The notes below the pieces were generated by a model, which saw nothing but the letters and a program-made list of their open reading frames with translations, was not told the origin of the DNA and searched no databases. This document shows positions 53,531 through 62,222 of a stretch of DNA of 64,000 bases, piece by piece. Every line of letters begins with the position of its first letter. Position 1 is the first letter of the stretch. The stretch comes from JBFLVU01 sp964589625. Its GTDB lineage: Bacteria; Acidobacteriota; UBA4820; DSQY01. The position numbers and the translations under genes are program-made. The stretch covers positions 1 through 64,000 of the forward strand of contig CAZPSH010000014.1 of NCBI GenBank assembly GCA_964589625.1. Reading direction: 5' to 3'.

Positions 53531-53559
53531 TTGAAGAACCAAAGCGATTGCTCTACACT
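53531..53559 (+). promoter_or_regulatory. Promoter of mobA (leaderless)
   Basis: TTGAAG (53531-53536), a 17-nt spacer and TACACT (53554-53559). ATG 53566 begins 7 nt after the box and no Shine-Dalgarno is present. Confidence 0.65.
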
Positions 53560-53565
53560 ATCACC

Positions 53566-54171
53566 ATGAACCCGCCCGAACCGGTCACAGGCGCGGTCCT
53601 CGCAGGAGGCCGCTCCAAGAGGATGGGCACAGACAAGCGCCTCCTCGTGCTGGAGGGAAGGACCCTGCTGGAGCGGGCCGTGGACCTCCTTGGCCCCCTC
53701 TGCGACGAGGTCCTCGTGGTGGCTCCGGACCCTCCTCCGATCCGGGTGGAGGCGCGGTTCGTGGCGGATCGGTTCCCGGGTCGGGGGCTTCTTTCGGGGA
53801 TCCACGCGGCCCTCGAGGAGTCCCGGGGGCCGACGGTCCTCTGCATCCCGGTGGACACGCCCTTCCTGGATCTCCCGTGGCTCAAGCTCCTCCTGGGCCT
53901 CGGGCGTTCGGCAGGGACCCCGGTGGTGCCTTTGGTGGGCGGCCGGGTCCATCCCATCCCCGGCTGTTACCCCAAATCGGCGGCGTCGGCCATCACCCAG
54001 ACTCTGGACCGTGGGGAGTCCTCGGCGAGCCAGATTCTCCCCCGTTTGGGGACGGTCTATGTGGGGGAGGAAGCCGCGGCGGGCGCGGGATGCGACCCGT
54101 CGGCCCTCCTCAACATCAACTCGCCCGAGGAGTGGCGCGCCGTGGCCGCGGCGGCGAGGTCCGGGAGATAG
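53566..54171 (+). CDS. mobA: Molybdenum cofactor guanylyltransferase
   Basis: 201 residues. The nucleotidyltransferase start GAVLAGGRSKRMGTDKRLL (about 8-26), ADRFPGRGLLSGIHAAL, IPVDTPFLDLPWL and the C-terminal LLNINSPEEW are all MobA features. It transfers GMP to Mo-molybdopterin to give the bis-MGD cofactor of DMSO-reductase-type enzymes. No Mo-enzyme is seen in the window. ATG 53566 is the only start compatible with the promoter. Confidence 0.88.
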   Translation: MNPPEPVTGAVLAGGRSKRMGTDKRLLVLEGRTLLERAVDLLGPLCDEVLVVAPDPPPIRVEARFVADRFPGRGLLSGIHAALEESRGPTVLCIPVDTPFLDLPWLKLLLGLGRSAGTPVVPLVGGRVHPIPGCYPKSAASAITQTLDRGESSASQILPRLGTVYVGEEAAAGAGCDPSALLNINSPEEWRAVAAAARSGR

Positions 54172-54239
54172 CGCTACCGTCGGGAGGGGTCCCTTCCCCG
54201 ACCCGGGTTCCCTCTTTCTCGGATTCCCCGTTTCTGTCG

Positions 54240-55952
54240 TCAGCCCGCCCGGTACGGGTAGTACTGGGGGGTCCACTGGGCCTTTCGGATGAGGCCGGCC
54301 AGCGGCTCCTCCTCCAGGCGGCGCCCCAGACCCGCCTCGCTGGCCACCCGGGCCACCGAAAGGGCCACGCGGAAGGCCACCTCGCGGATGTCTTTCATCT
54401 CCGGAAGGAGCAGGCCGCGGGCCTCCTGCTCGGGCGTCACCATCCCGCTGATGGACTTGCTGGCGGCCAGGAACATGGCCTGCGTGACCCGAGTGGACTG
54501 CGCCACCAGGGCCCCCAGGCCCACGCCCGGAAAGACGTAGAGGTTGTTGCACTGGGACGACTCGAAGGTCCGGCCCTCGAAGGTGAAGGGGTCGAAGGGG
54601 CTTCCCGTGGCCATGAGGCCCCGCCCGCCGGTGGCCCGGGCCACCTCCTCCGGCGTGCATTCGGACTTGGCCGTGGGGTTGGAGAGCGAGAGGACCACGG
54701 GACGCTCGGAGAAGGAGGCCACGGCTCGGAGGACCTCCTCGCCGAAAAGACCGCGCTTCGCCGTCACACCCACGATCACTGTGGGCCGGGCGTTTCGGAT
54801 CACATCCATGAGGCCGACCTTGGAGGGGGAATCGAGTCTCCACCCCTCCACCGCGTCCCGCCGTTGGGCGAAGGGGACCTGGGGCCCCTCCAGTTTCGGC
54901 GTATCTTCAAGGAGCAGGCCTTCCACGTCCACGGCGAAGATCCGCCGCCGCACCTCCTCGTCGGAGAGCCCCTGTTCCCGGAGGACGTCCCGGATCCGGC
55001 GGGCGGTCCCGGTCCCCGCCTGGCCCATTCCCACGATGAGAAAGCGCTGGTCCTCCATGCGTTCCTTCTTGATGCGCATGGCCGTCATGAGGGCCGCGAG
55101 GGAAACGGCGCCGGTCCCCTGGATGTCGTCGTTGAAGGAGAGGAGCCGCTCCCGGTAGCGGTCCAAAAGGAGAAAGGCCTTGTCCTTCGCGAAATCCTCC
55201 CACTGGAGGAGCGCGTTGGGGAAGTTCCGCCGGACGCCCAGGACGAATCGCTCCACGAAGTCCTCGTAGGCCTGGCCCGTGAGCCTCGGCTTCTGGAATC
55301 CGAGGTACAAGGGGTCCTTCAGGAGGCGCTCGTTGTTCGTGCCCACGTCGAGGCAGACGGGGAGGCATCCCGCCGGGTGGAGCCCCCCGGCGGCCACGTA
55401 GAGCGAGATCTTCCCCACGGGGATGGGCATGCCGTCGGAGCCCAGGTCCCCCAGCCCCAGGATGCGTTCTCCGTCGGTGACCACGATGAGGTAGATCTCC
55501 GGGCGGGAGACGCTCTGGAGGATAGAGTCGATGTTGCCGATGTTCTCCGGCGTGATGTACATGCCCCGGTATCGGCGCTGGATGTGGCTGGCCATGAGGC
55601 AGGCCTGGCCCACCGTCGGGGTGTAGACGATGGGGACCATCTCCTGCAAGTGGTCCACCACGACCTTGTAGAAGAGGGTCTCGTTTCGGTCCAGGAGCCC
55701 CTGGAGAAAGATGTAACGTTCGATGTCGCTGGGTTTCCGGGCGTAGTTCTCCATGACCCGCTGGGCCTGCTGGTCCAGGGTCTGCACGGCGGAGCGCAGG
55801 TGCCCCTCGAGGGCGAGGCACTTCCTCTCCTCCAGATCGAAGGCCGAAGCCTTGTTCAAGAAGGCGTTGTTGATCAGCTGGCTGCCGCGGATCCGGACCT
55901 CGTAGTACTCCTCGCCCGTGAGGGCGTCCACCTTGATCGCGAAGTTCTTCAC
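54240..55952 (-). CDS. NAD-dependent malic enzyme
   Basis: 570 residues, the long MaeA-type malic enzyme. The catalytic region includes VPIVYTPTVGQACL, TDGERILGLGDLGSDGMPIPVGK, FNDDIQGTGAVSLAAL with metal-binding Asp, and the dinucleotide-binding GMGQAGTGTARRI. The C-terminal NPTAKSECTPEEVARATGGRGL block is intact. It decarboxylates malate to pyruvate. GTG 55952 follows GGGAGGG. It is monocistronic and converges with mobA. Confidence 0.94.
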   Translation of the reverse strand: MKNFAIKVDALTGEEYYEVRIRGSQLINNAFLNKASAFDLEERKCLALEGHLRSAVQTLDQQAQRVMENYARKPSDIERYIFLQGLLDRNETLFYKVVVDHLQEMVPIVYTPTVGQACLMASHIQRRYRGMYITPENIGNIDSILQSVSRPEIYLIVVTDGERILGLGDLGSDGMPIPVGKISLYVAAGGLHPAGCLPVCLDVGTNNERLLKDPLYLGFQKPRLTGQAYEDFVERFVLGVRRNFPNALLQWEDFAKDKAFLLLDRYRERLLSFNDDIQGTGAVSLAALMTAMRIKKERMEDQRFLIVGMGQAGTGTARRIRDVLREQGLSDEEVRRRIFAVDVEGLLLEDTPKLEGPQVPFAQRRDAVEGWRLDSPSKVGLMDVIRNARPTVIVGVTAKRGLFGEEVLRAVASFSERPVVLSLSNPTAKSECTPEEVARATGGRGLMATGSPFDPFTFEGRTFESSQCNNLYVFPGVGLGALVAQSTRVTQAMFLAASKSISGMVTPEQEARGLLLPEMKDIREVAFRVALSVARVASEAGLGRRLEEEPLAGLIRKAQWTPQYYPYRAG

Positions 55953-55978
55953 GAAACCCTCCCATCATCGAGGGGCGG

Positions 55979-56007
55979 AGTATACTCCCCAATTCCCACG
56001 ACGCGAA
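55979..56007 (-). promoter_or_regulatory. Promoter of malic enzyme gene
   Basis: Minus-strand TTCGCG (56007-56002), a 17-nt spacer and TATACT (55984-55979). The -10 sits in a perfect dyad GGAGTATACTCC (55977-55988), which could also be an operator. Confidence 0.4.
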
Positions 56008-56185
56008 ACCCGGTCGGAGACCGCGAGCCCCGAGTGGCTCAACCGGCGCACCGGGAGCCGGAGCGTACCGGCCAACGCGTGTGCGCCCGATCCGGGCCTC
56101 CCGGGCCGCGCCGGTGGTGCGGCGCCCGTCTCGCGTGCCTCGGGAGGCCTCTCTCTCCGCCGCATCGCACGAGCCTGACCGAGGG

Positions 56186-57073
56186 TCAGACGCGCGGGGC
56201 TGCCCTCCCGAGGACCAGGAGGACCCCCGCCGCCACGAAAGCCGCGCCGAAGTAGAACCTGGGGCCGGGGATCTCGGCGAAGAGCAGGGCCGCGAGGAGC
56301 GTTGAGACCACCGGTTCCACGAGGATGGAGAGGTTCACCCGGTAGGACTCCATATGGCGGATGGCGTAGTTCACGAGGGAGTGGCCGAGGGCCGAGGGAA
56401 AGAGCGCCAGGAGCCCGAACATGAGCCAGGTTCGCCCGTCGAAGCCCGAAAAGGGCGTCCCCGCCGCCGCCCCCGCGGCCCCCAGGAAGAGCGCGCAGGT
56501 CCCGTAGACCGACACGAGGTAGGAGGGGAGGGGGAGGCTCTCCCTCAAATGGCGCCCCACCGTAAAGTAGGCCGCCGCCGCCATGCCCGACAGGAGGGCG
56601 AGGAGGTCGCCCGCGAGCCGCGTCCCCCCGTGGCCCAGGTCCCCCCAGGCGATGAGGGCAATGCCCGCCAGCGAGAGGGCGATGGCCCCGGCGTCGCGGC
56701 GTGGCACGCGCTCCTTCAGGAAAAAGGCCCCGAGGAGGGCGGCCCACACGGGCTGGGCCGACATGACCAGGAGCGAGGAGGCGACGGTGGTGAGCTGGAT
56801 GGAGCCGATCCAGCAGGTGAAGTGGACCGCCAGGATGAGCCCCGCCCCCGCCGTGTAGGGCCACAGGCGTCCTCCGGGCACGGCCGTGGCCGGGGGGGCT
56901 TCCCTGCCCCCAAAGGCCATGACCGGCGTCAGGAGGAGGGTCGCGAGGGCCATGCGCCAGAAGGCGATGGACAGGGCGGGGGCGTCGCAGTAGCGGACCA
57001 GGATGGCGGCGAAGGAGAGGCACGCGAGACCGAGGGCGAGGACGAGCCGAATGCGGGTGTGCGAAGCGGTCAC
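56186..57073 (-). CDS. EamA/DMT-family transporter
   Basis: 295 residues, ten helices in two EamA halves. Conserved parts are SIAFWRMALATLLLTPVMA, CWIGSIQLTTVASSLLVMSAQPVWAALLG, and in the second half FPSALGHSLVNYAIRHMESYRVNLSILVEPVVSTLLA. It is probably an efflux permease for small metabolites; substrate unknown. GTG 57073 starts 9 nt after the transglycosylase stop, so it ends the ruvB operon. Confidence 0.87.
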   Translation of the reverse strand: MTASHTRIRLVLALGLACLSFAAILVRYCDAPALSIAFWRMALATLLLTPVMAFGGREAPPATAVPGGRLWPYTAGAGLILAVHFTCWIGSIQLTTVASSLLVMSAQPVWAALLGAFFLKERVPRRDAGAIALSLAGIALIAWGDLGHGGTRLAGDLLALLSGMAAAAYFTVGRHLRESLPLPSYLVSVYGTCALFLGAAGAAAGTPFSGFDGRTWLMFGLLALFPSALGHSLVNYAIRHMESYRVNLSILVEPVVSTLLAALLFAEIPGPRFYFGAAFVAAGVLLVLGRAAPRV

Positions 57074-57082
57074 CGTCGGCCC

Positions 57083-59209
57083 CTACGGACAGAGGAGCGC
57101 GGGCGTGGGGGAGTAGTAGGCGCGCTCTTGAACCGGAATGGACTCGCACTCCTTCCACTCCGGGTAAATGCGGCCGTACTCCCAGAGGTTCAAGAGGATC
57201 CGGCGGATGTAGGAGCGCGTCTCCCGGAAGGGGATGGATTCGATCCAGAGGTCCGCCTCGAGGGGGGCGCCCGGGCGCGAAGTCCACTCGTCGGCGCGTC
57301 TCGGCCCCGCGTTGTAAGCGGCCAGCGCCACGTGGGGACGGCCCCTGTACCGTTTGAGCATGGAGGCGAGGTAGAAGGAGCCGGCGCGGACGTTCCACTC
57401 GGGATCGCAGGCGCGCTCTGGAGTGAAGGCCTGAAGCCCGGCGGAGGCGGCCACGGATCGGGCCGTCGGGGGCATCAACTGCATGAGTCCCAGGGCCCCC
57501 GAGCGCGAGACGGCGGCGGGGTCCCACAGGCTCTCCTGGCGGACCACCGAGCAGACGAAGAGGGGGGGGAGCCCCGATTCCCGGGAGGCCGCGCGGACGG
57601 CTTCGGGATGGGAGATGGGATAGATGACCCTCCAGACGGCATCGGGCGTCTGGAGCCCCGCCACCGAATAGGCCAGCGGATAGGCCTTTCTCGCCTCGAG
57701 GATCGCTCCCGAGATATCCCCCGCTTCCGTTCGCGCCCGCGCCAGGGCCCAGGCGACGAGGGGGGAGGGGTCGCCCGGGATGGCGCGCCACTCGGCGGCG
57801 GCCTCGTCGTAGAGGCCCGCGTCGAAGAGGAGCCGGCCCTTCCCCTCGTGGGTCGCGGGGGAGGGTTCGGGAAGCGGAAGGGCTGGATCGGGCGCGGCGG
57901 CGGGGGGGAACCCCTGCCGGAGGCGGTACCCGAAATAGCCGAAGGTGTCGTGGTGCTCGATCTCCTGCCGGAAGGCGGCGAGCTGGTCTGGGTCCGTTAC
58001 CCTCCCGAGGCGCAGCAGGCAGTACACCGCGGCGAGGCGGTCGTCGGACCTCGCCGGAAGGCCGCTCGCCATGGCCCGCCACAAAGATTCGGCCTCACGG
58101 CGGCGCCCCGACGTCCACCGCGCCCACGCCGCGTCGTAGAGGACCTCGGCCAGGTCCGGACTCGAATGGTCCGCGCACAGCCCCTTGGCGGCGAGGTCCA
58201 GGGCCCGCGTCTCGGCCCTCCGGGCCAGGCGCAGTTTTACCAAGGCGAACACGGCCCGGTCCCTCCAGGGGGCGTCGCAGGGCAGGGCGAGGACGGAGGC
58301 CTCCAGGTCCCGAAGGGCCTTTTCCGAGAGGGAGCACCGGGAGGCGACGAGGGCCATCCGGACCACGGCGGCCTGGGCCGTTTCGGGCGCCTCGGCGGCC
58401 CGGCCGTAGTGGGAGAAGGCCTCTGCTGGCCGCCCCCTCAGCTCCTCCCAGCGGCCCATCAGGAGCGTGCGTTCGGCCTCCTGGGCGGGTGTGGCGGGAC
58501 GGACCAGGGGAAGTTCCCGGGCCATCAAGGAGGCCAGCTTGGCCGCGGCGGCCTCGCCCAGGCGGCGAAGGAGGGCGTCGGGCGGGGCCGAAGCGGCGGC
58601 GGGCGCGAGATCGGGCCGAGAGGCAAGGAAATCGGTGGCGGGCCCCGGGCCGGGAAAACGAATCCACAAGTCCAAAGCCACCTCGCGGGCCTCCTCCACG
58701 CGCCCCGCGCCGGAAAGGGCCTGGGCCAGGGCGGCCCCGTTCTCCGGGAGGTCGGGGGAGGACCGCCACAACGCCTTGGCGTAGAGGACCGCCTCCTCGG
58801 GAGGTCTCCCTCGGGCCGCCTCCAGGAGTGCGGCGGCGGCCTCGTGGCGGAAGGAGGGCTCGGGGAGGACGTCGAAGAGGCGCCTCCAGAGGGGAATCGC
58901 CTCGGCGGCGCGGCCGGCTTCGCGCAGGGCGCGCGCGCGCCATCCCGCCGCGAACTCCCAGAGCGGATGGCCTTCGAAGGCGGGGTCCGAGAGGAGGGCG
59001 ATGGCCTCCTCCCGCTTGCCCTCGAGAAGGAGCCGCCGGCCCTCGGAGAGCAGCCGGGGCGCCCCGTCCCCCGGAGCGAGTTCCGCGGCCTGGGCCGCCG
59101 CGGCGCCCGTGGGCGCGGCGGCCTCCTGTCCGGAGGCCCTCGCGGCGGGGATCAGGAGGACGAAAAGGACGAGGCTACTGGCCCAGGAGCGAAGGGTCGC
59201 CGTTCGCAA
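57083..59209 (-). CDS. Soluble-type lytic murein transglycosylase (Slt family)
   Basis: About 708 residues. An N-terminal signal peptide (SSLVLFVLLIPAARASG) is followed by a long alpha-superhelical region of TPR-like repeats (about 55-540) and the C-terminal SLT domain. The catalytic Glu is in SVVRQESLWDPAAVSRSGALGLMQLMP, with AYNAGPRRADEW and ETRSYIRRILLNLWEYG. It cleaves peptidoglycan glycan strands in the periplasm. The start is uncertain: TTG 59209 (overlapping the upstream gene by 35 nt) is the last start before the signal peptide; TTG 59299 is possible. No clear Shine-Dalgarno. Confidence 0.88.
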   Translation of the reverse strand: MRTATLRSWASSLVLFVLLIPAARASGQEAAAPTGAAAAQAAELAPGDGAPRLLSEGRRLLLEGKREEAIALLSDPAFEGHPLWEFAAGWRARALREAGRAAEAIPLWRRLFDVLPEPSFRHEAAAALLEAARGRPPEEAVLYAKALWRSSPDLPENGAALAQALSGAGRVEEAREVALDLWIRFPGPGPATDFLASRPDLAPAAASAPPDALLRRLGEAAAAKLASLMARELPLVRPATPAQEAERTLLMGRWEELRGRPAEAFSHYGRAAEAPETAQAAVVRMALVASRCSLSEKALRDLEASVLALPCDAPWRDRAVFALVKLRLARRAETRALDLAAKGLCADHSSPDLAEVLYDAAWARWTSGRRREAESLWRAMASGLPARSDDRLAAVYCLLRLGRVTDPDQLAAFRQEIEHHDTFGYFGYRLRQGFPPAAAPDPALPLPEPSPATHEGKGRLLFDAGLYDEAAAEWRAIPGDPSPLVAWALARARTEAGDISGAILEARKAYPLAYSVAGLQTPDAVWRVIYPISHPEAVRAASRESGLPPLFVCSVVRQESLWDPAAVSRSGALGLMQLMPPTARSVAASAGLQAFTPERACDPEWNVRAGSFYLASMLKRYRGRPHVALAAYNAGPRRADEWTSRPGAPLEADLWIESIPFRETRSYIRRILLNLWEYGRIYPEWKECESIPVQERAYYSPTPALLCP

Positions 59210-60455
59210 GGTACTTGACCAGGGCCTTCCCAAAGTAGTCCCGGCTGCGGATCGAAGGCTTCTGGAATCGGTTGTGGAAGGCCTCGCGGCTCCGCTCAAT
59301 GTCGTCCCTCAGGAGGGCGTACAGGTTCGACTGCCTCCGCCCCTGGTCCATTTCCTTGGGATGGTAGAGGGCGATCTCCTGGACGAGGAGTTTTGCGAAG
59401 CGCTCGGCGTCCGAGTGGAGGCGCTCCTCCCCCGGTGGAATGGGCTCTTCGGCGGGCGGCGGGGGCTCCGGGGCCGCCACCTCGGCCTCCTCGGGCTCGG
59501 CGGGCCTCACGTAGTCGCCCGACTCCAGTTCCACGGGCGTGGCCTCGTGGGCGCGGGGCGGCGGAGCCAGGGCCTCCGGAGGGATCTCGGTCATCACCGT
59601 CTGGGCCGTGGGCAGCTCCTCGGGCTCCCTGGCGGAGGCGGCGAGCGTCCCTGTGTCTTCGAAGAGCAAACTCGCGTCCTCCTGCGGGGCCGGAAGGGGC
59701 GCCGACCCGGGGAGGATGATGTCCTGATTTTCCAGGACGGGCGGCAGGGGGTCCCGCTTGGGGCGCAGGGGGAAGATGTCGATGGCCAGGGAAGCCACCC
59801 TCATCAGGAGGTCGATGCTGTAGTGGTCGAGCTTTCCGTCGGCCCCCGAGTCGGCATAGAGAAAGGCCAGGACCTTCCCCTTGAGAAGGAGGGGGGAGAT
59901 GAGGCTCCGCCGGACGGGGCTGTCGTCGGGGATGAAGCCGGGACGGGCGTTGTCCAGGAGCATGCGGGACCGGGAGTTCACAACCGTGGTCAGGAGGGGG
60001 TCCTTGTCCATCCCGGCCCGCCAGCGCTTGGCCTCGTCGGGCTTGTCGAAGCCGAAGGCGTTCCACGCTTGGGCCGCCTCGTTCCGCACGACGAAGAGGA
60101 CGGCCCGATGGGCGTAATTCTCCACGCCCTTGAGGAGCGCGTTGAGGACCTCGGCCTGTCCGGCGGCGAATTCGATGGAGGCCGCGTGGTACAGGAGGAG
60201 GTTGTTCAGGGCGGGGGCGGGCGGGGCCGCGGGGGCGGCGGGAGTCGGCTCCGGCTCGAGGGCCGGCTCCGGGGCGGGGGCGGCCTCGGGTTCCGGGAGG
60301 GAGGCCAGGACCGCGCGCGCCAGCTTGTCCGCGTCGGGCATCTGGGGAACCGCGAGCACCAGGTCCTGCAGCATGCTTTTCAAGTTGTCCAGGTTGTTCC
60401 GCACTTTGGCGAACTGGTCCGCAAGCACCTTGGCGACGAGTTCTTCCTGGCTCAT
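59175..60455 (-). CDS. GAF-domain protein with conserved unnamed C-terminal module
   Basis: 426 residues. A coiled N-terminus (LVAKVLADQFAKVRNNLDNLKSML) is followed by a Pro/Glu/Ala linker (about 55-80) and a GAF-like domain (about 83-225: LKGVENYAHRAVLFVVRN, SPLLLKGKVLAFLYAD). A second disordered linker runs to about 335. The last 90 residues (ERFAKLLVQEIALYHPKEMD, then YALLRDDIERSREAF) resemble a tail shared by many Acidobacteriota proteins. Function unknown; a signalling role is likely. It sits between ruvB and the transglycosylase. Confidence 0.75.
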   Translation of the reverse strand: MSQEELVAKVLADQFAKVRNNLDNLKSMLQDLVLAVPQMPDADKLARAVLASLPEPEAAPAPEPALEPEPTPAAPAAPPAPALNNLLLYHAASIEFAAGQAEVLNALLKGVENYAHRAVLFVVRNEAAQAWNAFGFDKPDEAKRWRAGMDKDPLLTTVVNSRSRMLLDNARPGFIPDDSPVRRSLISPLLLKGKVLAFLYADSGADGKLDHYSIDLLMRVASLAIDIFPLRPKRDPLPPVLENQDIILPGSAPLPAPQEDASLLFEDTGTLAASAREPEELPTAQTVMTEIPPEALAPPPRAHEATPVELESGDYVRPAEPEEAEVAAPEPPPPAEEPIPPGEERLHSDAERFAKLLVQEIALYHPKEMDQGRRQSNLYALLRDDIERSREAFHNRFQKPSIRSRDYFGKALVKYLANGDPSLLGQ

Positions 60456-60519
60456 GATGCCCCCTTGTCCATTGCGCGTTTCGGCTTCCCAGCCAGTGTA
60501 GTTTCGAGGTCCGACCCTG

Positions 60520-61557
60520 TCAAGGCGACGGGGGAAACAGGTCTCCCTGGCCGGCGCCCCCGATCCACGGGCGCCCCAGGTGGTCGCAGGCCCTCTGGGT
60601 GACCGTGCGCCCGCGCGGCGTCCGGTCCAGGAACCCGATCTGGAGCAGGTAAGGCTCGTAGATCTCCTCGATGGTGTCCTTCTCCTCCCCGAGGGAGGCG
60701 GCGATGGTGTTGAGCCCCACGGGCCCGCCCGAGTACTTGTCGAGGATCGTCAAAAGGATGCGCCGGTCCAGGTCGTCCAGCCCGAAGCGGTCCACCTCGA
60801 GGCGCTCCAGGCTGTCGGAGGCCAACGCCTTCGTCACGGCCCCGTCGGCGAGGATCTCCGCGAAATCCCGCACGCGCCGCAGGAGCCGGTTGGCCACCCG
60901 GGGCGTACCCCGGGAGCGCCGGGCGATCTCCTCCGCCGCGTCCGTCTCCGTGGGGACGGCCAGCAGGCGCGCCGAGCGCTCCACGATGCGGCGCAGGTCC
61001 GCCACCTCGTAGAAGTCCATGTGGAAGGTGATGCCGAAGCGATTCCTGAGGGGCGCCGTGAGCAGACCGATGCGCGTCGTAGCGCCCACCAGGGTGAAGG
61101 GCTGGAGGGCGAGGGAGAGGGTTCGGGCGGAGGGGCCCTGGCCCACCAGGATGTCGAGCTTGAAGTCCTCCATGGCCGGGTAGAGGATCTCCTCCACGGC
61201 CGCGGGCAGACGGTGGATCTCGTCGATGAACAGGATGTCCCGGGGCTCGAGGTTGGTAAGGACGGCCGCCAGGTCCCCCGCCTTCTCGATGAGGGGCCCC
61301 GCGGTGGCCCGCACGTTCACGCCCAGCTCGGAGCCGACGATGTGGGCAAGCGTCGTCTTGCCCAGCCCCGGCGGGCCATAGAGCAGGACGTGGTCCAGGG
61401 CCTCCCCGCGGCGGCGGGCCGCCTCCAGGAAGACCGAGAGGTTCTCGGTCACCTTGGGCTGGCCCACGTACTCGGCCAGCTTCCGGGGCCTCAGGGCCTG
61501 TTCCCACTGCCGCTCCAGAGGGTCCGAGATGCCCTGGACCAGCCTCTCGTCGGTCAT
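60520..61557 (-). CDS. ruvB: Holliday junction branch-migration helicase RuvB
   Basis: 345 residues. Walker A is GPPGLGKTTLAHIVGSELG, Walker B is ILFIDEIHRLP, sensor 1 GATTRIGLLTAPLRNRFG, and the arginine finger lies in GTPRVANRLLRRVRDFA. The C-terminal winged helix ends GRTVTQRACDHLG. With RuvA it drives branch migration. ATG 61557 overlaps the stop of the upstream decayed aminotransferase as ATGA. No ruvA or ruvC is adjacent. Confidence 0.97.
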   Translation of the reverse strand: MTDERLVQGISDPLERQWEQALRPRKLAEYVGQPKVTENLSVFLEAARRRGEALDHVLLYGPPGLGKTTLAHIVGSELGVNVRATAGPLIEKAGDLAAVLTNLEPRDILFIDEIHRLPAAVEEILYPAMEDFKLDILVGQGPSARTLSLALQPFTLVGATTRIGLLTAPLRNRFGITFHMDFYEVADLRRIVERSARLLAVPTETDAAEEIARRSRGTPRVANRLLRRVRDFAEILADGAVTKALASDSLERLEVDRFGLDDLDRRILLTILDKYSGGPVGLNTIAASLGEEKDTIEEIYEPYLLQIGFLDRTPRGRTVTQRACDHLGRPWIGGAGQGDLFPPSP

Positions 61558-62222
61558 GCGCGCTCCCCCAGGACTTCCACGAGGCGCCTGAAGTCACCGG
61601 GCCCATTGTACACGTGCGGGCTCAGGCGTACCCGCCCCATCCGGAAGGACGTGGAGATCCCGGCCGCGGCCAGCCGCGCGTGGTCCTCCTGCGGGCGGGG
61701 CGTTTCGAGCAGGAGGATGGAAGAGGGCCGGAGCGGGTCGGCGGGACAGAGGACGGGGACTCCGGCGCGGGACAGCTCCTCGCGGAGGAGGCCGGTCACG
61801 TAGGCCATCCTCTGGGTCCGGCCAGCCACTTCACCGCCTGGAAGGCGAAAAAGTCCACCTCCGTTTGCCGCAGGTCCGGGTCCCAGACCCCGGCCCCCTG
61901 CATGCCGTCCACGAGGACGAACTCCACGCCGGCGGCCTTGAGGTCCCGGGCCAAGCCCACGAGATCCATGCGGTACCCGGTGCAGAAGGAGACCCACGAG
62001 AAGGCGGCCGCGCGGAGCGGCGGCGTCGTAGAGGACCTCCGGGTCCTCCTCCGAGGCCCGCCGGGCGAACTCGGCCACGGCGTGCGCCACGGGCGCCGGC
62101 AGGGGCTGAACGGAGGCGTTGTTGAGGTAGGTCCGCCGGGAGAGGAGGGGATACTGCTCCCGAAGGCGGTCCCAGAAAGGGTCCTGGGGGTCGAGGACCG
62201 TGACGGGCGCCGGTCCGTTCAT
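61554..62222 (-). pseudogene. Class-V aminotransferase, internally deleted and frameshifted
   Basis: An N-terminal piece (PLLSRRTYLNNASVQPLP, 62222 to about 62017) and a C-terminal piece (MAYVTGLLREELSRAG to RMGRVRLSPHVYN, about 61810-61554) share one frame. Between them that frame is nonsense. The second frame from 62014 to 61814 gives good class-V sequence: FSWVSFCTGYRMDL, FVLVDGMQGAG and QAVKWLAG with the PLP Lys. About 222 codons remain of the usual 370-400, with roughly 80-100 residues missing at each junction. Both outer ATGA overlaps, to the exported protein gene and to ruvB, are intact, which suggests recent decay or an assembly collapse. Confidence 0.8.

Larger units (their letters stand above)
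52877..53565. other. Intergenic repeat tract between reductase and mobA
   Basis: No independent gene is supported. Every frame here is assembled from repeat copies, the N-run or the heptameric repeat. It contains repeat units, the scaffold gap, heptameric repeat copy 2 and the mobA promoter. Confidence 0.7.

Noticed and set aside
54178..54210. Terminator hairpin between mobA and the malic enzyme gene
   Set aside because: The GTCGGG...CCCGAC pairing has mismatches and no T-tract next to it, so it was not listed.
61554..62222. Programmed frameshift or recoded aminotransferase
   Set aside because: Whole blocks of the fold are missing at both junctions, which frameshifting cannot supply.
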